Part shown: piece after piece, positions 43,534-58,700 of the stretch
Layout of the letters: the number at the start of each line of letters is the position of its first letter
Position numbering within the stretch: the first letter of the stretch is position 1
Assembly (NCBI RefSeq): GCF_963675165.1
Contig: NC_087386.1
Span: forward strand, 3,912,169 to 3,976,168
DNA length: 64,000 nt
Source: Halichondria panicea
Lineage: Eukaryota; Porifera; Demospongiae; Suberitida; Halichondriidae
Direction of reading: 5' to 3'
Notes under the pieces: generated by a model
What the model was told of the DNA's origin: nothing
Database searches by the model: none
What the model saw: the letters and a program-made list of their open reading frames with translations, nothing else
Program-made: the position numbers and the translations under genes

Positions 43534-43975
43534 GCTCTGCACTAGAACGCTAGCTATTGGTAGCTGTAAGAGTGAGAAGAGAGCTGCGAGAAGACTGCTG
43601 CAACGCTCTGCTGATGCAGCCATTCATTTTAGACTTGGACTTTTGGCATCGATCGTTTTTAATAATAATCATGGTCGATCATTACCCACTCTCTGTGATT
43701 CTGGATTCTGCCTGCCATGCAGCAAAATTTATCATCATGATAATTATAATGTGTGTATAAACTATTGCTATATAATAGCTAGTAGCTTAGCTTTAACACC
43801 TCCACCGAGGCATCAGCACCCGCCATGCTTTCATTGTACTTAAGCTGTACACACCACACATCTCAATTTGTATACATGCATAAATTATAAGTGCATGTAT
43901 GCCGTCGACCGATTCAGATAAATTATAATAATACATGTATAGAAGAAGTTTGTAAACATACATAATTATACATAC

Positions 43976-46900
43976 CTTGTACTTTGGATCAAAGCTGACC
44001 ACAATATTCACATCTTTGTATTCCACTGGTTTGGACATGAACTCGAAGATGGCATGTTGAGAGGACTTCCATCCTTCCGTCAGAATTCTTCTCTCAATCA
44101 CAGTGAATCGTCTGTGAAATGAGCACGTGCATGCAGTTTCGTATATACTTTAAACTGAGTCAAAAAGTCATGTCACGAGCTAGTAACCTAAATATAGAAA
44201 ACGTGTCAGTAATAACTTACCTATCAGTAACAAGAACAAACTTTGGTGGGCTTTTCGAAATCTCTACATGCCCAAAATAGAAATCAGTTTCGACGTAATT
44301 GCCTTCATCAAGCCCCTATACAAAAAGACATCTGTTCACGTACGTTCAGTGTATACACGTAATAAAACATTAATGACATGCACATACTGGCACTACAATT
44401 ATAATTATAATTATATACTTAAACATTCTTATACCACAAGTAAAGCTGTTCCTATTGCTTTATGCGGAGAGAAGGGCGTCACAACCTGCAAGAGTACGAT
44501 ATAGTTACATCATTATAACAAGTGAAATTCGTTAACAGAAGCAAAAGTGTTAACGTATAAACGGCTCATATACATGTACATGTAGGTAATAAATTTAGTA
44601 TGTATGTATTTTATGGCTAACTTACAGCATTCCTCCCTATAAATCTTGGTGGTCGTATATCTGTGATCTCGAAGTTACCAATCTGTGTTTTCCTGTATAG
44701 TGTAGACAATCAGTTAAATGCAGCGACTATATATCATTTTACCTTGTGACAAAGTTAAGTGTTCCACTGGCCAGATCCACAAGCCCGCCTGTGGGCCTGG
44801 TGATTAGTCCCACCAGACCACGTCCAGTGCCTTTCAATAAGCCAACGGCCCCTTCTTTCTGAAGCCCTGAAGGACAAAGAGTTTTAACAACATGTTGTGA
44901 GGAGGTGACTATTCACCTTTGACGGGTTGAGTCACCACTCCGGTTATACCTTCAAACAAATTCTGTGTGATTGTACTCTTAACTGCAACTGCATGAGCTT
45001 ATGACCAACTAACCTTAGCAAAGCCTCCCAACTTGCTTCCTATTTTGGGTGGTTTTGCTTTCTGCTGTTGCCTCTTGTTGATGAATTCGTTGTCAAAGGT
45101 GAGTTTAGCAAATACATCTCCCACAGCACCAGTGATGCGAGCACTTGCTCCTGTGATGCCACCTACAAGGAAAAGAATGTTTGAAGCTCTTAATTTTGAA
45201 ACATCAAGGCATACAATTATTTACCTACTACTCCAGCACCAAAGAAGCTTCTCAGACCCAGGCCGAGACCTTCAAAGAATTCTTCTGGACCAAGGACACT
45301 TCCCTAAAAACAAACACTCACACTAGTCACATATCCATGCATGCATTTAGAACACATGCACACCTGACAACCAGATGTATGAAATTATACATGTATATTG
45401 ATCAGTAAAGCATACAGTAATAAACGAAACTCCCACTATAAACTGAAACAAAATAACACAATCGTAGATTTGTAAGCCTAAAATCTACCGATACATGTAC
45501 ATAGAAATTATTAAATACCGTAATACTACTACTAGAATGTTTTGCGAGCATCAAACATTTGTGAACTTTGCGAGGGTTGATCAATTCGCAACAATAAAAT
45601 TCGAAAAACCTAAATAATACACACGATCCTTGCCAGAATGCAATAGTTAGATCGCAAAGGGTCAAATTTTCTGCTGATTTGGCTCATTCGCAAAGGTTTT
45701 TCACCCGCAAAATATTCTAGTAATACGGTAGATTATACACCTACATAGAAAGAGAGTACCGTATATGCTCGATCAGAGGCCGCTCTTGTATAAAGGCCGC
45801 ACTCAAATAATAGCCTCCCTTGCGAAACATTTAGTAGCCGCTCTCAAATAGTAGTCTCAGTGAACTTTGACTCTAGCATTTCTGCACGTGGCAGCCAAAA
45901 CAAATTATTAATACTAGCAGCTAGCTGTACGTAGCTACTAGGTACAGGTAACAGCTTTTTAGTGCTTCACAAAGACTTTTTCATGGCAGAGTTCAAGTTT
46001 ATGCAGGTGAAAATAACTTTTGATGACAAATTAAAGGTTGTTGAATTAGCTGGAGCTAATAAACGCCGTTCTTGAACAGTGGCCTCTCTTGAATTGTAGC
46101 CTCTTCTTCCAAACATTTAGTAGCCGCGGCTCCTGATCAAGCATATACGGTACTATATACATGTACTTTATACCTTGATAGGTTCATAGAAGAGGTCGAT
46201 GGCACCATCCACAACACCCCTCACCACAGACACTGGATTACCGAGCACATCCAAGCCAAAAATGAGAGTGTGCAGTTGAAAGAGGAGCTGGTTACGATAG
46301 TGCTTCAGGAGAAGATTGGTCAGCCCACGACCAGTTTGGGGTTGGTACTCAAGATGAAAGACACTAAATCTGTAATGAAGTGTGCGTGCATGTTCATCAT
46401 GCTTTGATGCGAGCCAACAATTGAACACGTTTATGAGGGACAGTCTAAACAGTAATTGCAAATACATGTAACTAGAATTTCTACATATACATGTATAGAT
46501 AACTACACTGGAACAACAGTGAAAGCAAAAGGCATTCAAAAAGCATGCAATAGCAATGCGCTTTGAATGCTATACGCACTTCATTTCAGTTTCTTGGACA
46601 GAGGTAAGAATGACTCCAATAGAGTGGAGAAAAAGCTCAAGGAACCTGTCTCCAGTAGTGATTTCGTTCTCAGCCTTGTTCTGACCCACACTGCGGATGT
46701 TAAAACTCAGGGACACCTGTATAGACGAAAAGTAAGTTACAACCATCACAGTACAGTTTGCTAATCCTGTATGCACAAGCATTGTGCAGACATCAATCAT
46801 AATTGTAAGACCTTTATAGGAGCCAAGTGTAGAACATCAAAGAAGCTCCTGCTTATATTGAAATCCTCTGCAAGCTAAAAATTATGAAAAGAGACGAGTA

Positions 46901-49900
46901 ATGTATAGAGTCACTACTTTCCCTATGCAGCTACCTGTATATTGACAACTCACCTCAGGTACTACAGTTTCCTTAAGAGACTTTCCCACGTACTCAATAT
47001 CACCTTCGACATACTCAGCCTGTAATTGTGAATTACAAAATGGAAATGCAAATCACACCAACAGCTATACTGACACTGAAGATTTTTCTCATATACAACA
47101 TTTAGTATACATGTACATACTTGGAAAAGTGGATCACTTCCATTCAGAGCGAAGAATTCAACGAGAGAGAGAATGAATCCCAGATCCACATTCACTGCCA
47201 TTTTTTGAATCAGCACATGAACGTACCTGCATGTACATAACATTTTACACATGTATGACAGTTATTACATGTACCGTATTTACTAGAATGTTTTGCGAGT
47301 ATCAACATAATTATGCGAAATTTGATCAATTCGCAACAATAAAATCGCAAAACCTAAATTAGTACTAGTAAATACACACGATCCTTGCAATAGTTAGCTC
47401 GCAAAGGGTCAATTTTTCTGCTGATTTGGCTCATTCGCAAAGGTTTTTTATCCGCAAAATATTCTAGTAATACGGTACATGTACATCAAGTGTGCACAAT
47501 TGTGCACACAAACAGTATCATGTCAATTAATCTCAGTATATACACTGATCAAGCTTACTTAAAGTGGTATCCATTTGATTGGTCATTCTTCCTCAAGATA
47601 ATACTGGCTTCAATGAAAGGCTTGGGCTCTAAGATGATAAAACACAATTAAATACACTGAACGCAAAAGAGAGAATCCTTCACAAACATGCACATAATAA
47701 TTATTTATGATCAATGGTAAACAGATATGCGTCCTCTAAAGAATAGAGGAACAATTGTAACAAAGCTCACCGGTTGTCGAGGCAACAGTCGGGGGTGGTG
47801 GTAGGGGGTACAGCACTTGTGGGTACACAGAAAATGGCAGCTGGTTATCCATCTGCATACATTAATTTGTATAAAATAATCTGCAACACCAAAAAGTAAA
47901 ACAAAAGACATAAAATTGTGGCTACCTGAACATAGCCAATCTTCGCATGCACAGAGTAGTCTTTCTCTGAGAGCGAGAACTTGACAAAAAGCCCATCATG
48001 ATTGGTTCTTCTCAGCTTGCCTTTGATCGGACTGTACATCTCCATGGTCTCCATGTTTACCTGGATACAAAAATGTCAAAATACGCTAGATTTACGTTTT
48101 TACAAAGAATGATACACTGTACACATACAGTCAGGTGAAAAATCATGGTGTAGGCCGTTAGTAGCATTTAACATTAACTTTTCTGTTTCGTATAATAGAC
48201 CTGACCATTCTACTGATTTTCTGGCTATGTTTATTATTGTACGCTAGCTCTAGCTGTATTATTACCGTCAGGTTTTTCTGTTTAATGTCCATCTCTTTTG
48301 CTTGATATGCCTGTTCTAGTATTTCAATGAGAGAAGTGTTGACAGTTTTCCACCGTCCCTTGCCCTTGTCGATCTGCCATATGAACCCTGACCTGTAAAA
48401 GCAGAGTCAATGTGTGATTATTATAGTTGATAGGGGAGAAGGAAACACTACTGGACATGCAAAAGCAATGTATTACCGAGGGTCTTTTCAAGATACACGT
48501 ACGTATACTAAGGGATTTGCTTTGGTTGAGCTTTATTATTACAATTACATGTGTATGCTTTCTAGCTCATACTCACTGAGTGATAGCAATGTATGCCAGT
48601 TCCCTTCTCTTGTCATTGTCAACCAGAGAGAGGCCGATGGATCTGAAGGACAAGGAAGCCTCGAACAATGGTACTGAGTAAGAGTTCTCTGCTCTGATAC
48701 GCTCCAGCACACCCTCATCGGGGGTGAAAATGATGACTCTCTGGAGGCCGTCAATAAACGACTTCCAATAGCCCCTGAATAAAACACATTGATATAAACA
48801 TGCCCGACAAGTCATAGCTAGATTCAGCAAAAGCTCAATTTTCAAAAGCTCAATTTCAAGGCATCTAAATTAATGTTGGCAATAATATTTAAGGGATCTT
48901 AAATTATGATGCTCTTTTTAAAGAAAACACATTCACTCCTATATTGTACAGTCATGTATCCACTCTATCGGCCTTCTCTCTCCATAAGCTTCCTGTGTTG
49001 ACTACCTACCTGTTTGCCCCTCTGCCCCCTTGGAGAGAAGCACTGCTGGACGAGCTGAATGAGCTGAACACGCTGCTGCTATCAATGGAGCCAGTGTCTT
49101 CTTCATCGTCTTGCGGGGAGACCAGCTGCTCGGAGAGGTTCTCGTCTATATCTATCCACGCGTCCCCTACACCTGTAATATACATTGTAAGTTAAAGCAT
49201 AAAGTTAAAGCATAAAGCTAGGCACTACTATGATTATTCGACTACTATGATTATTCGACTAGCCCAATGCAAGGCAACATAAAATTAATAAGAACTTGTT
49301 ATCATGACCAGCCAAAAAGTGCCAAACTTTTGAGATTTATGAATCACAGGATTCTTTAAAGCGATGTAACTAACAATGTATAAGCAAATAGATACATTAA
49401 GTTATGTGCAATCGTCTCACAGGCGATACCTTTAACAGGTGGCGGGGTAGTGGCACTTGACAGTGACTGCTTACTTCCCTTCCTGAATATTCCAGAGGTG
49501 ATGCTGCTAGTGGAAGCTTGGCCAAGGAACTTGAAGTTGTAAGATTGCTGGGAGTCCTGTACACGTGCAACAAATGGAACACGATTGTAGCAAGATTGTA
49601 GTTAATACAACACACACGATTTTTACTGCAAAAACATGTACAAGAGTATTTGCAACATTGCTAAATAATTATTATGTGCAGCCACATTAATCATGTATAC
49701 GGTACTCTAAGTGTAGTGCTTATATACTAACATTGGAATACATGGCTGATATATGTTAAACAATAACTATGGACTACGACGGAACGTTGAAAAGCATAAT
49801 TATGTGTAATACTGCATGGTCTTTGATATACATGGATGTACGTCTGTACACATGTACCTTGTTAACATCGATGGGCTTGCAGTTGGTGACCTTGGCTACT

Positions 49901-52757
49901 CCTGGAAAGTTCCATCTGATGGCCTTCTTACCTGAAGGGTCATCCCAAGTGAAGTACATCATCTCTCTCGGCTGAAGAGTGTGCACTATGGCCAGGGGAC
50001 TCCTGTATGAGATGGAAATACACACTACAGTAAATACCAATCACATGAGTAAAATTGAGCACAATAATGTACCGGTACGTACTTTGTGTCTTGTTTAAAC
50101 TGAAGAGTGATGTCAGTGAAGTGATTGATGATCTGCACTGGGACACAGCCGGGATAGTAGGGGCTGAAGGTAACCACAGTGGCAGATTCTGACTCCTGCA
50201 CCTCCAGACACAGGGCAGACACCTAATGGATAAACCAGTTCACAGATACATGTACATCATTATGTGTCATAACAAAAAGCATGCATGGGCCCCATTGAGT
50301 CCACTACCTACACATGTAAGAATTTGAGGGCATGAAGCTCTATAGTACATGCATGTATGTGTAAACTATACGACAGCATACATGTACATGTAAAATGTGT
50401 GCAACATGTGTGTGGCCAACATGATAGCCACGTACCTCACTGTTTCTAGTGTATTCTATGACTGTGAAGTCGGAACACTGATAATTGAAGGGGGCAGAGC
50501 AAGCCTCCCCCTTTTCACTGTTGGCCACCACGGCGACCAACTTATTGTTGGAGGTAAGGGGCCAGAAGGGAATGACCTCCTCAGGAGGTATGGTGGTCTT
50601 ATTTGCGGGGGTGCTCTCCTCGTACACTTGCAGTGAGACCTATACAGGATGAATTATTACGTGAAACTATAAAATATTAATGTATAGTGTACGTATTAAT
50701 TGCAGTCTTTACTTAATGTACTGTACATGATAAAAGAATAGATGCATGTACAATACCTTTGTCTCATTCACGAGTAGGTAGTAGGGAGTCACAATGACCA
50801 ACTTGGTGAGAGTGAACTGGGATAGCCGGATCTCAACCCCAAACTGTGTGCATGGGACGAGATGACAACGGGTCATAATTATTTGCGAGGGATAAACACA
50901 ACCACGACAAAGGTCTACCTTGCATATATAATTAAGCCGCACCGACATTATAAGTAGTACCTTATAGTTCTGATCTCCCAGTTTGCTAGAGAAATTTCCA
51001 CTACTGCCAATGGCGTTCAAAGAGAAGTACTTGGAGGGCTCTGTCTGACTACTATTGGCCGTGACAGCACACAGTTGGATCTACATGAAACATTTGACAG
51101 GATTTCGGAAATTCTCTAGTCACGAAATAAATAAGACTTCCAACCTTATAGAGCACGTTCACAATTTATACCAACCTTGTTCTTTTTGTTGCTTGTGGAC
51201 AAGAGGACAATCTCATTGCCTACTGGGTGATTAGTGGAGGCCTTGTCTCCTTCCTAAGTTGAAAAATCAAGTATACTTGAATTCATAAATGAGATATAAT
51301 TATATAATATAATATAATACTATGCTGAAAAGTCTAGGTACCTTGTAGATTAGAATGAGGTCTGTCTTGTTGACCATCCAGAAGGGACAGAACACTCCCA
51401 GCTTAAGGTACGACTCATCCTCAATATGTACAGTTAACTCCTATAAAACAGACAGTATGCATAATAATTATATTGTAGATACAATGTGTTTGGCAGACTA
51501 GAGGCAATTATACATACATGTATGTAAAAGACTAAGTCCGTAAATGTTAGCACACTCTGAAACCATACCACAAATCGAATAGTAGTTTTTAGCCTACACG
51601 ACTGTTGGAGAACACATGCACATTAAGATACCTGCATGTATATTATAATATATATACCTTCCACAGTTATTGACCTACACATGCACTGTACGCAGGAGTG
51701 CACCCAGGATAATGGGTCAGGGGGGCAAATAGGGAATAATTATAAACTACATATTAGGGGGGACGAAGCTCCCTGTATGCTAAAGTAGGGGGTCCGGATA
51801 TTTGAGGGCCTTAGATCACTTGTGGAACAATTTCAGCTCACTGACAATGCCACAAGTCATCATAATTATAGCAGTAACCAAATTACCCCCCTCCCCCCCT
51901 CCCCCTAAATGCAGCCCGGACATGGCTACACACTAACTCTCACCACACATGTGTCCTTGTCAGAAACGTAGAAGTTGATGTAACTGGACTGACGCTTCAA
52001 CATAAACTTCCCTTGGAGACTGGAGCCTTTTTTCTACACAAAGTAAACGTGTGTGTATCATAATTATTGTGTTGTGCATCATATTGTAACGGTTGCATGG
52101 GGACTAGAGCATCAACTATCCAAACCAACATTAGCACGCACAAATCAGCCATTATGCAATTCATGTAGTCATAAAAGAACAGTCACAGTAACTGTACATA
52201 ATTATGTTTCTCTTACTCAACCGACTCACCCTGTTGACCATGGCCGACATCTCCTGCTCCTTGTCCAGGTTGATATAGTGCATGTGATCACTCTTTCCAG
52301 GCTCAATACAGTGAGAGGGGTAGTCCTGAAAAACACATTATCCAACAAATATACACTCGTCATTGAATAAAAGTAAAGTACTACATGTACCTAACTATAA
52401 ATTCATATACATGTGCTTAAAAACTGTAACACGTACGTACTTACAGACACATACATGACAATATGAACTGTACATGTACAATAACCTACATGTATCTACT
52501 CGTTCACTATGATGTAATACAACTAACAAGATAGAGGTCAAAGGGCAGGAGGTTATGAACTACGAGAGGAGGATGTAGATGGAAGATGTGATGAGCAAAA
52601 TCATCCTGTGGCAATTGCCTCTTGATCTTATAACACTCCTCAGTGCGGTTCACACGGATGTAGTACGGGTCAGACGAGGAGAGGACACACTTGAGGTTAA
52701 CCTTGTCTCCATGTTTAGACTTCTTCCAGGAAAGAGGTGGACCCTGAGACTGAAACC

Positions 52758-52791
<34 letters not shown>

Positions 52792-55700
52792 GGGGGGGGG
52801 GGTGGTGGATGAGATTGTAGTCATCTCAAAACTGACAAAGGACAGATGCACACATAGTATCACTGAAGAAGTCAATAGCTTAAGCACACAGAAGTACGTG
52901 TAAAATAATTTTATAAAAACACGTGTGAGGTTATGAACTACATGTACGAGAGGAGGAACTAAAGAGTAAAGAGATCAATGGAAACAAAATAAGACCAAAA
53001 TTCAAAACTAGGATCGTAGCCACCAATAAGCTGATCCTAAATTCCCGAGGCTCACCTGGGTTGGTTGGTGTATATTTTAGTGAATCACACTACAGTACTA
53101 CATGTACATGCATTCTACTCTAGTATAGTGTCGTATGGCGGCCTGTCTTTACGTACATGTACATGTATATCAAACACCAACCCGGCTCACCCGAATCCTG
53201 ATGGTCTGACGTAATACTCTGAGTTGGCTGCACGATGGAGGGGCACCGAGAATGTGTCGTTGGGTTTGAGTACTTTCAGCACTTTGGATGAACTCTCACC
53301 GTTGTCAGGGTTGACTAGCAACACATCTACAGCTATTAGCAGCTGATTATTGAACTGCAGATTGAAATTATGTAATAGCACAGTAGTGAGTATTCAGCTT
53401 AGCATAATTATATGTATTATACATGTACCACTGTACACATGCACTCTGTACTCTAAACCCCACATATCGACTGTGTGCATATTACTAACCTGAACAGAGG
53501 ACCTGGCAGTGATAGTTTTCTTCTCTCCTGTTACAGCGACCTCAATAACTAACCCATACGTAGTCAAGGAACTAAATTCCTGAATGGAGGACATCAAAGT
53601 GAATAGCAAGAGCATGAAGTATATGTACGTATAACAATAATTTCTTACTGTTTTAGGGATGAGAGTATAGTAAAACTCTCCTGGATTGTCGAGAGCAATG
53701 TTCTTGATGGGACGAAACTTGTTTCCAACCTGAAATGAAAATGTATCATAACATTGTTAATTTGATGATAAACAACTCGAAACCAGGCAGTGGTAAAGGT
53801 CATCATAATATTTTAATTTAATGGTGTGGGTAACCATTTTCAAAACTATATAATAGGAACAGCCTCCGAGTCAATAAGCCACCCACACGCCCACTCACAG
53901 AGATATCAACAGCTGGAGTCTCACGCTTCCTCTGGGTGACAAGAGAGGCATACGATCTCTTCCTTACATTTTTCTTGAAGTGCACATCCACACTCTCACC
54001 ACAATTCAGCTTAGAGAACTCTGCCCTCTCTCGAAACTGTGACAGTACAACATACACGTACATTTAATGGTCGATATTATAGTCAAAAGTGTTGTTTTAG
54101 AGATACTTATCCTGTTCTTTTTACATGTACATTCATAGGCTTATGGTTATAGAAACTATAAGCAACATGATGGAACGTTTCATGGGAACTGCATACCTTC
54201 AATGTTGGGCCTGGTTGTACAAACAGCACAACGTCTTCACCAAGCTGCAAAGAAGGGAAAATTGGATTTAAATGTACGATGAACACTTTCACAATTGCAA
54301 AATATTATATTGCTCAAACATTGTACTTTTATTTGACAACCCACTTACAAGTGAACTGTAGAAGAATATGCATGCAGGAGTTAGCTTCCAACTCAACACC
54401 TACCTTGTTGACCAGCGTGAATGGAGCCCCAGTCAGCGAGTCCACATTGACACTTCCCTGGACCTGCTTTCCATACTCCCTGGAGCACGACTACACACAC
54501 ACACACACAGATGGTGCATAAATGACAAACAACCATCACAACTTCAAATGTATAGGGTACGAGAAAGCCAGAGGATGTATACGATATAAAAGTAACATTA
54601 TTGCATGCATGAAATATGTTTAGGATTCTACAAGGCTGAAAATATACGGTATTATACATACTTCTACTAGAGTTTTGATGAGTTGTAAAGATGTCTTAGT
54701 GAGAGTGACTTGGAGTGGCAACACGGATGCCAGCTCCAGTGAGAACTGAGGCTTCTCTTCCGGGGCATCGCCAGCAACACTCACTTCAAGGCCACTGGAA
54801 GACTTCTTATCCATCTACAAATATAATACATAAACTAAAAGAGTCAATTTCTGTCAGTTGTACAGTACGCACACAGTTTATGAACACAACTACATTTAGA
54901 TATCGAGCTCTGAACGACTTTAGTAGACCATCGATACATACTGATCAGACCAGCTCGTAAGTTTAAAATACATGTACAGGTGTACTGTATGTACACGCAT
55001 GTACATGTACGTACATGTACTCCCTACACCATCCAGTCAGCAGAGTTTGAATTTTGAATGCAAATATTTTTTTCTGCATATATAGACACGTACATGTTAA
55101 TGCTTCAACATTATTTTATCTACAATGTATGTTGTTGACATCCATCTCATCACATGGGCTCACCTTGACGCTGAGGTCCCAGAGCCTCTGCTTGCCCTCA
55201 TTGTCTGTCTCGAGTGGCTCGATGAGTGGCTCCCACACGGACACCATCTGATTGTAGTAGGACGCCTCACACTGTAGATCACCAGCCAGGGAAAGCTGCA
55301 GAAGGAAACTAAGTAAGTCAAGTACATTGACGAAAACAACACGAAGTTATGCACATGTACGTACACTGAAAAAACCCATGTATTATTTTGTGACATTTTA
55401 GGGGTATACATACATGTAGATCAGAAACCTAATTCCAGTTGAAACATTGATCCTCTCTAGCCACCTACTTACCTCCCCAGTCCATTCGAAGAGTTGCAGT
55501 ACAGCGGAGACTGTCAGTGCAAGCACCGGGTAACCAGGGGAATTTTCCACACTCTCACTCTCCAGGTACACCTCCACTGACTCTATGGTCACAGTTAACT
55601 GTGCGTGAGGAGGGAAGAGTTAATGTATTGTTTGGGTGCGAAAGGCAAAACTCACAATGCAATTATAGTATCTAAACGCCAATACTCACCACTTCTTCCT

Positions 55701-58700
55701 TGACCTCAGTGTCAGCGGCGTCGGTGATGGCCTTGTGCAGCTTGACTGAAAGGAGTACAATACTTAAATCATCACATTTGTCAAAGTACGTGAGCTGTAC
55801 CTGGTGAGAAAAACCAAAGACTAGATTCACTGACTAGCTTCTTCTCCCAGAGATCAGTGGGTGTGGGTGTAACAATCTCCTCCTGATGGTACATTATAAA
55901 ACGAGCATGTACATTTGTACATGTATAATACAGACACGTCAAGAGTATACCACCTACAATACCTATATGTCGGATCTATAGTTACCGTAATTTTATATTC
56001 GAATGAATGGACGCTGGGTACTAATAGAAGCCGGTATCGTTTACAAACCCGGGTCATTAACACTTGCAAATTAGGCCTGGAATTTGTTGAAATTTATACT
56101 AGTCTACAAAATAAAATACAAGAATGACCATACGTATGTACGACATAACGTATATACATTATTATAATGCCAACATGATTGTAGACACACGAACCAGAAG
56201 CATTGCGCAATGTGTGAAAGTGAGATAATTTTTCAACAGGAATTTGATGAAGAGTGTACATGTATTTCAATCGATTATAACCTTGTCCCACCTGCTTTGG
56301 TATGAGTGTCTGCACAGCGTGTATGATGAGACGGACAATGGCTGGTGAGAGAGTGAGAGAGATAGGATCCACTGTTGCTTGGATATTCATGGCTGGCTTG
56401 TCCACTGGTCCAGTCAGCAGTAGAGACATCGAGCACGGGAGGAGCACCTGTATATACATACATATACGTGCAGTATCAAAAATTGGGCCAATGTAGTAAT
56501 AAGACACTTTATTATAGCTATCAGCCATGAACGCATGCATATGGAAAGCACCGTAAGCAATTGTTAATTCATCTCCCACTCCCACTCCAGCTCGCAATAC
56601 TGTATGTGCTAGAAATATACATGTATGCGCGGCACTAATTTATTCGAGTAGCTATCATGTCATAAAATTTTGTAGTGCACAATTAACAGACGAAATCACG
56701 ACGTACATGTATACAGTAAGTTAATCGCACATTTATAGACAGGAGTGCATGGGTATAGCGTAATGTTTTCAGAATCTTAAAATTGGCCAAAACACATAAG
56801 CTTAGTATATCTAACATACTGCTAAGCACATGTACAGTGAGCTGTAATCAACACATACCCAAGAAGTGGTGTTGTCCAGGTCAAAGAAGCTGCTGGTGGC
56901 TATCCCTAAGTCAGCCACACTCAGGTCCACGAACTTGGACGTCTCAGTCAGTTGCATATTGACGTCAGTGGACAGCTGGAGGTAAAAGCAGATACAGCAT
57001 ATAATTATGAAAAGTAGAAGGTATGCACTATACAGCTATACACTGTAGCTACTTGAAGCCAGAATCCAAACAGGAGTACACATACATGTACACTGTAAAA
57101 CTAATCATGAACTGGGTGTCTGAAACTGCTCACTTTGAGTGTAAGAGCTTGAGGTTGTGGTGTGTCAACGTTCTCAATGAGGGCCACTCGAAGGTCCTTA
57201 ATTGATGCATTTATTTTCATTTTAGGCAAAGGAGCAGCTTTTTTCTTCTTCTTAGTCAACACAGTGTCTTGCTTGACTAGTTTAGGTTTGGTGTCTTCAG
57301 TGAGAGTTTTTTCTAAGTCAGTGTTCTCTGGGTCTTTAGTTGAGTCCTTAGTTGAGTCCTTCTTGTTCTTGTTTGGGTCAAATGCAGCAGTGAAGTAGTC
57401 TGCCATTGTCTTCATGAACTCCACATCACTCAGAATTAGCAGCTTCTGAGCCTTGAAGATGACTACAGGACACATTAAGGGAGCATTAAATCTACGTAAG
57501 CACATGCAGGTGCATGTATTTTGCAAAGTGAATAACAGACGCGCAACAAAAGCTATCAGGATCACACAATATGCGAGAAAAATGTCTTGGGTGGTGTATC
57601 AAAGATAGGTCTTTACTAAATTCTCCCATTGGTACATTGCTTGGTACATGTACATGTATATCGACTCACTAATATGTTGCTCGTTCCTGAGGAAGTACTG
57701 AAGGCTGACCACTGGGTGCTCAATCTGTCCAGTGTAGGCCTTGAGTGGGTTGCTCGTGTAGTGCTGGATAACACGGTTCCTGCAGTGATCAAACAATTAC
57801 AAACCTAAATGGTGGCATACTATATGAAACTACATGTATACGCATGTACAATGTACATTTCATTCTACATGTATATATATAACTTCAATCTGCATGTAAA
57901 TACCAGATTACTAAAAAAAATCTGAACCAAACAATTGAAGGTCAGAGGAGTACAAAAATGTAAATGCCATGCATGCATGAATGCACAAACACATCCCTAT
58001 ATACCCGGTTATCTTGTCTTGTTTCCCATTCTGCATGTCACAGAGAGCAATGTCTTTCATAGATGCCTTCAGATTCACTTCATTGTTGGAAGACATATTG
58101 ACACTCGCTTCCATGGTAACAAGTTGCAGCGAGGCAAGAGCATAGTCTTCCAACTCTGAGAAGCTTTGGGACACTACATCACTGGAACTCTGCAATAAGG
58201 TACACCGCTTTATTAGTGAAGTACTCTTGAACATACCTGTACGTAAAATGCTGCAATATGGCTACATCATAACATGTAGGTGAAAATAGTTTGTAGACCT
58301 AATATTATTCATCCCCCATACCAGTTTGGGTTCATCTCTGAAGAGTTTTATCTCAAACCCGGTGAGAGAGGAGAGTACCCTAAGGAACTCAAAGGCCTCA
58401 GTCTCAGAATCTGCTCGAGAAATGTCTGCTGACTCAGTACTCTCAGACTGAGCTGGTAAATTACCACTGGACACACTGTCTGCCTCGGTCACAGGTTGAG
58501 CTAATGGGAGAAATACACGTATAAGTAGATAGCACACAGTACATGTATGATGGGGTGCCACTGAATTAAACTACAGTGTTAAGAATACAAGAGCCGCGTG
58601 CAAACAAGTAATACATGTATGTCCCAGGCTAGGTGGTACACATTTAAATTGCTATCAATAGCAAATTTAAATGCTTCGAAAAAAATCTCTATTTGAACAA

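Larger units (their letters stand above)
41038..43975. other. Intergenic / possible 3' end of VPS13, no exon identified
   Basis: Contains a (CCA)n-rich tract at 41560-41625, a MITE at about 41651-41808, a 39-bp foldback at 43495-43533 and the likely, unidentified last exon(s) of the minus-strand VPS13 gene. No reading frame with a recognisable domain. Confidence 0.4.
43976..46369 (-). other. VPS13 C-terminal block (ATG2-C-like helices and PH-like end)
   Basis: Exons 46369-46174, about 45304-45225, 45161-45018, 44977-44918, 44866-44743, 44690-44630, 44486-44437, 44315-44222 and 44111-43976 encode the amphipathic ATG2_C-homologous region (LDVLGNP..., GGITGASARITGAVGD, FEGITGVVTQPVKG, GLVGLITRPTGGLVDL), which binds lipid droplets or mitochondria in characterised VPS13s, then KTQIGNFEITDIRPPRF and a PH-like end (YFGHVEISKSPPKFVLVTD, FTVIERRILTEGW). 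The intron at 45.3-46.2 kb carries two MITEs. Confidence 0.85.

Noticed and set aside
52579-52812. Plus-strand open frame of 77 codons ending in repeated Cys-Val and Gly
   Set aside because: It is the antisense of a VPS13 exon plus a (GT)n-G microsatellite.
57162-57398. Plus-strand open frame of 78 codons
   Set aside because: Shadow of the Lys-rich VPS13 exon on the minus strand.
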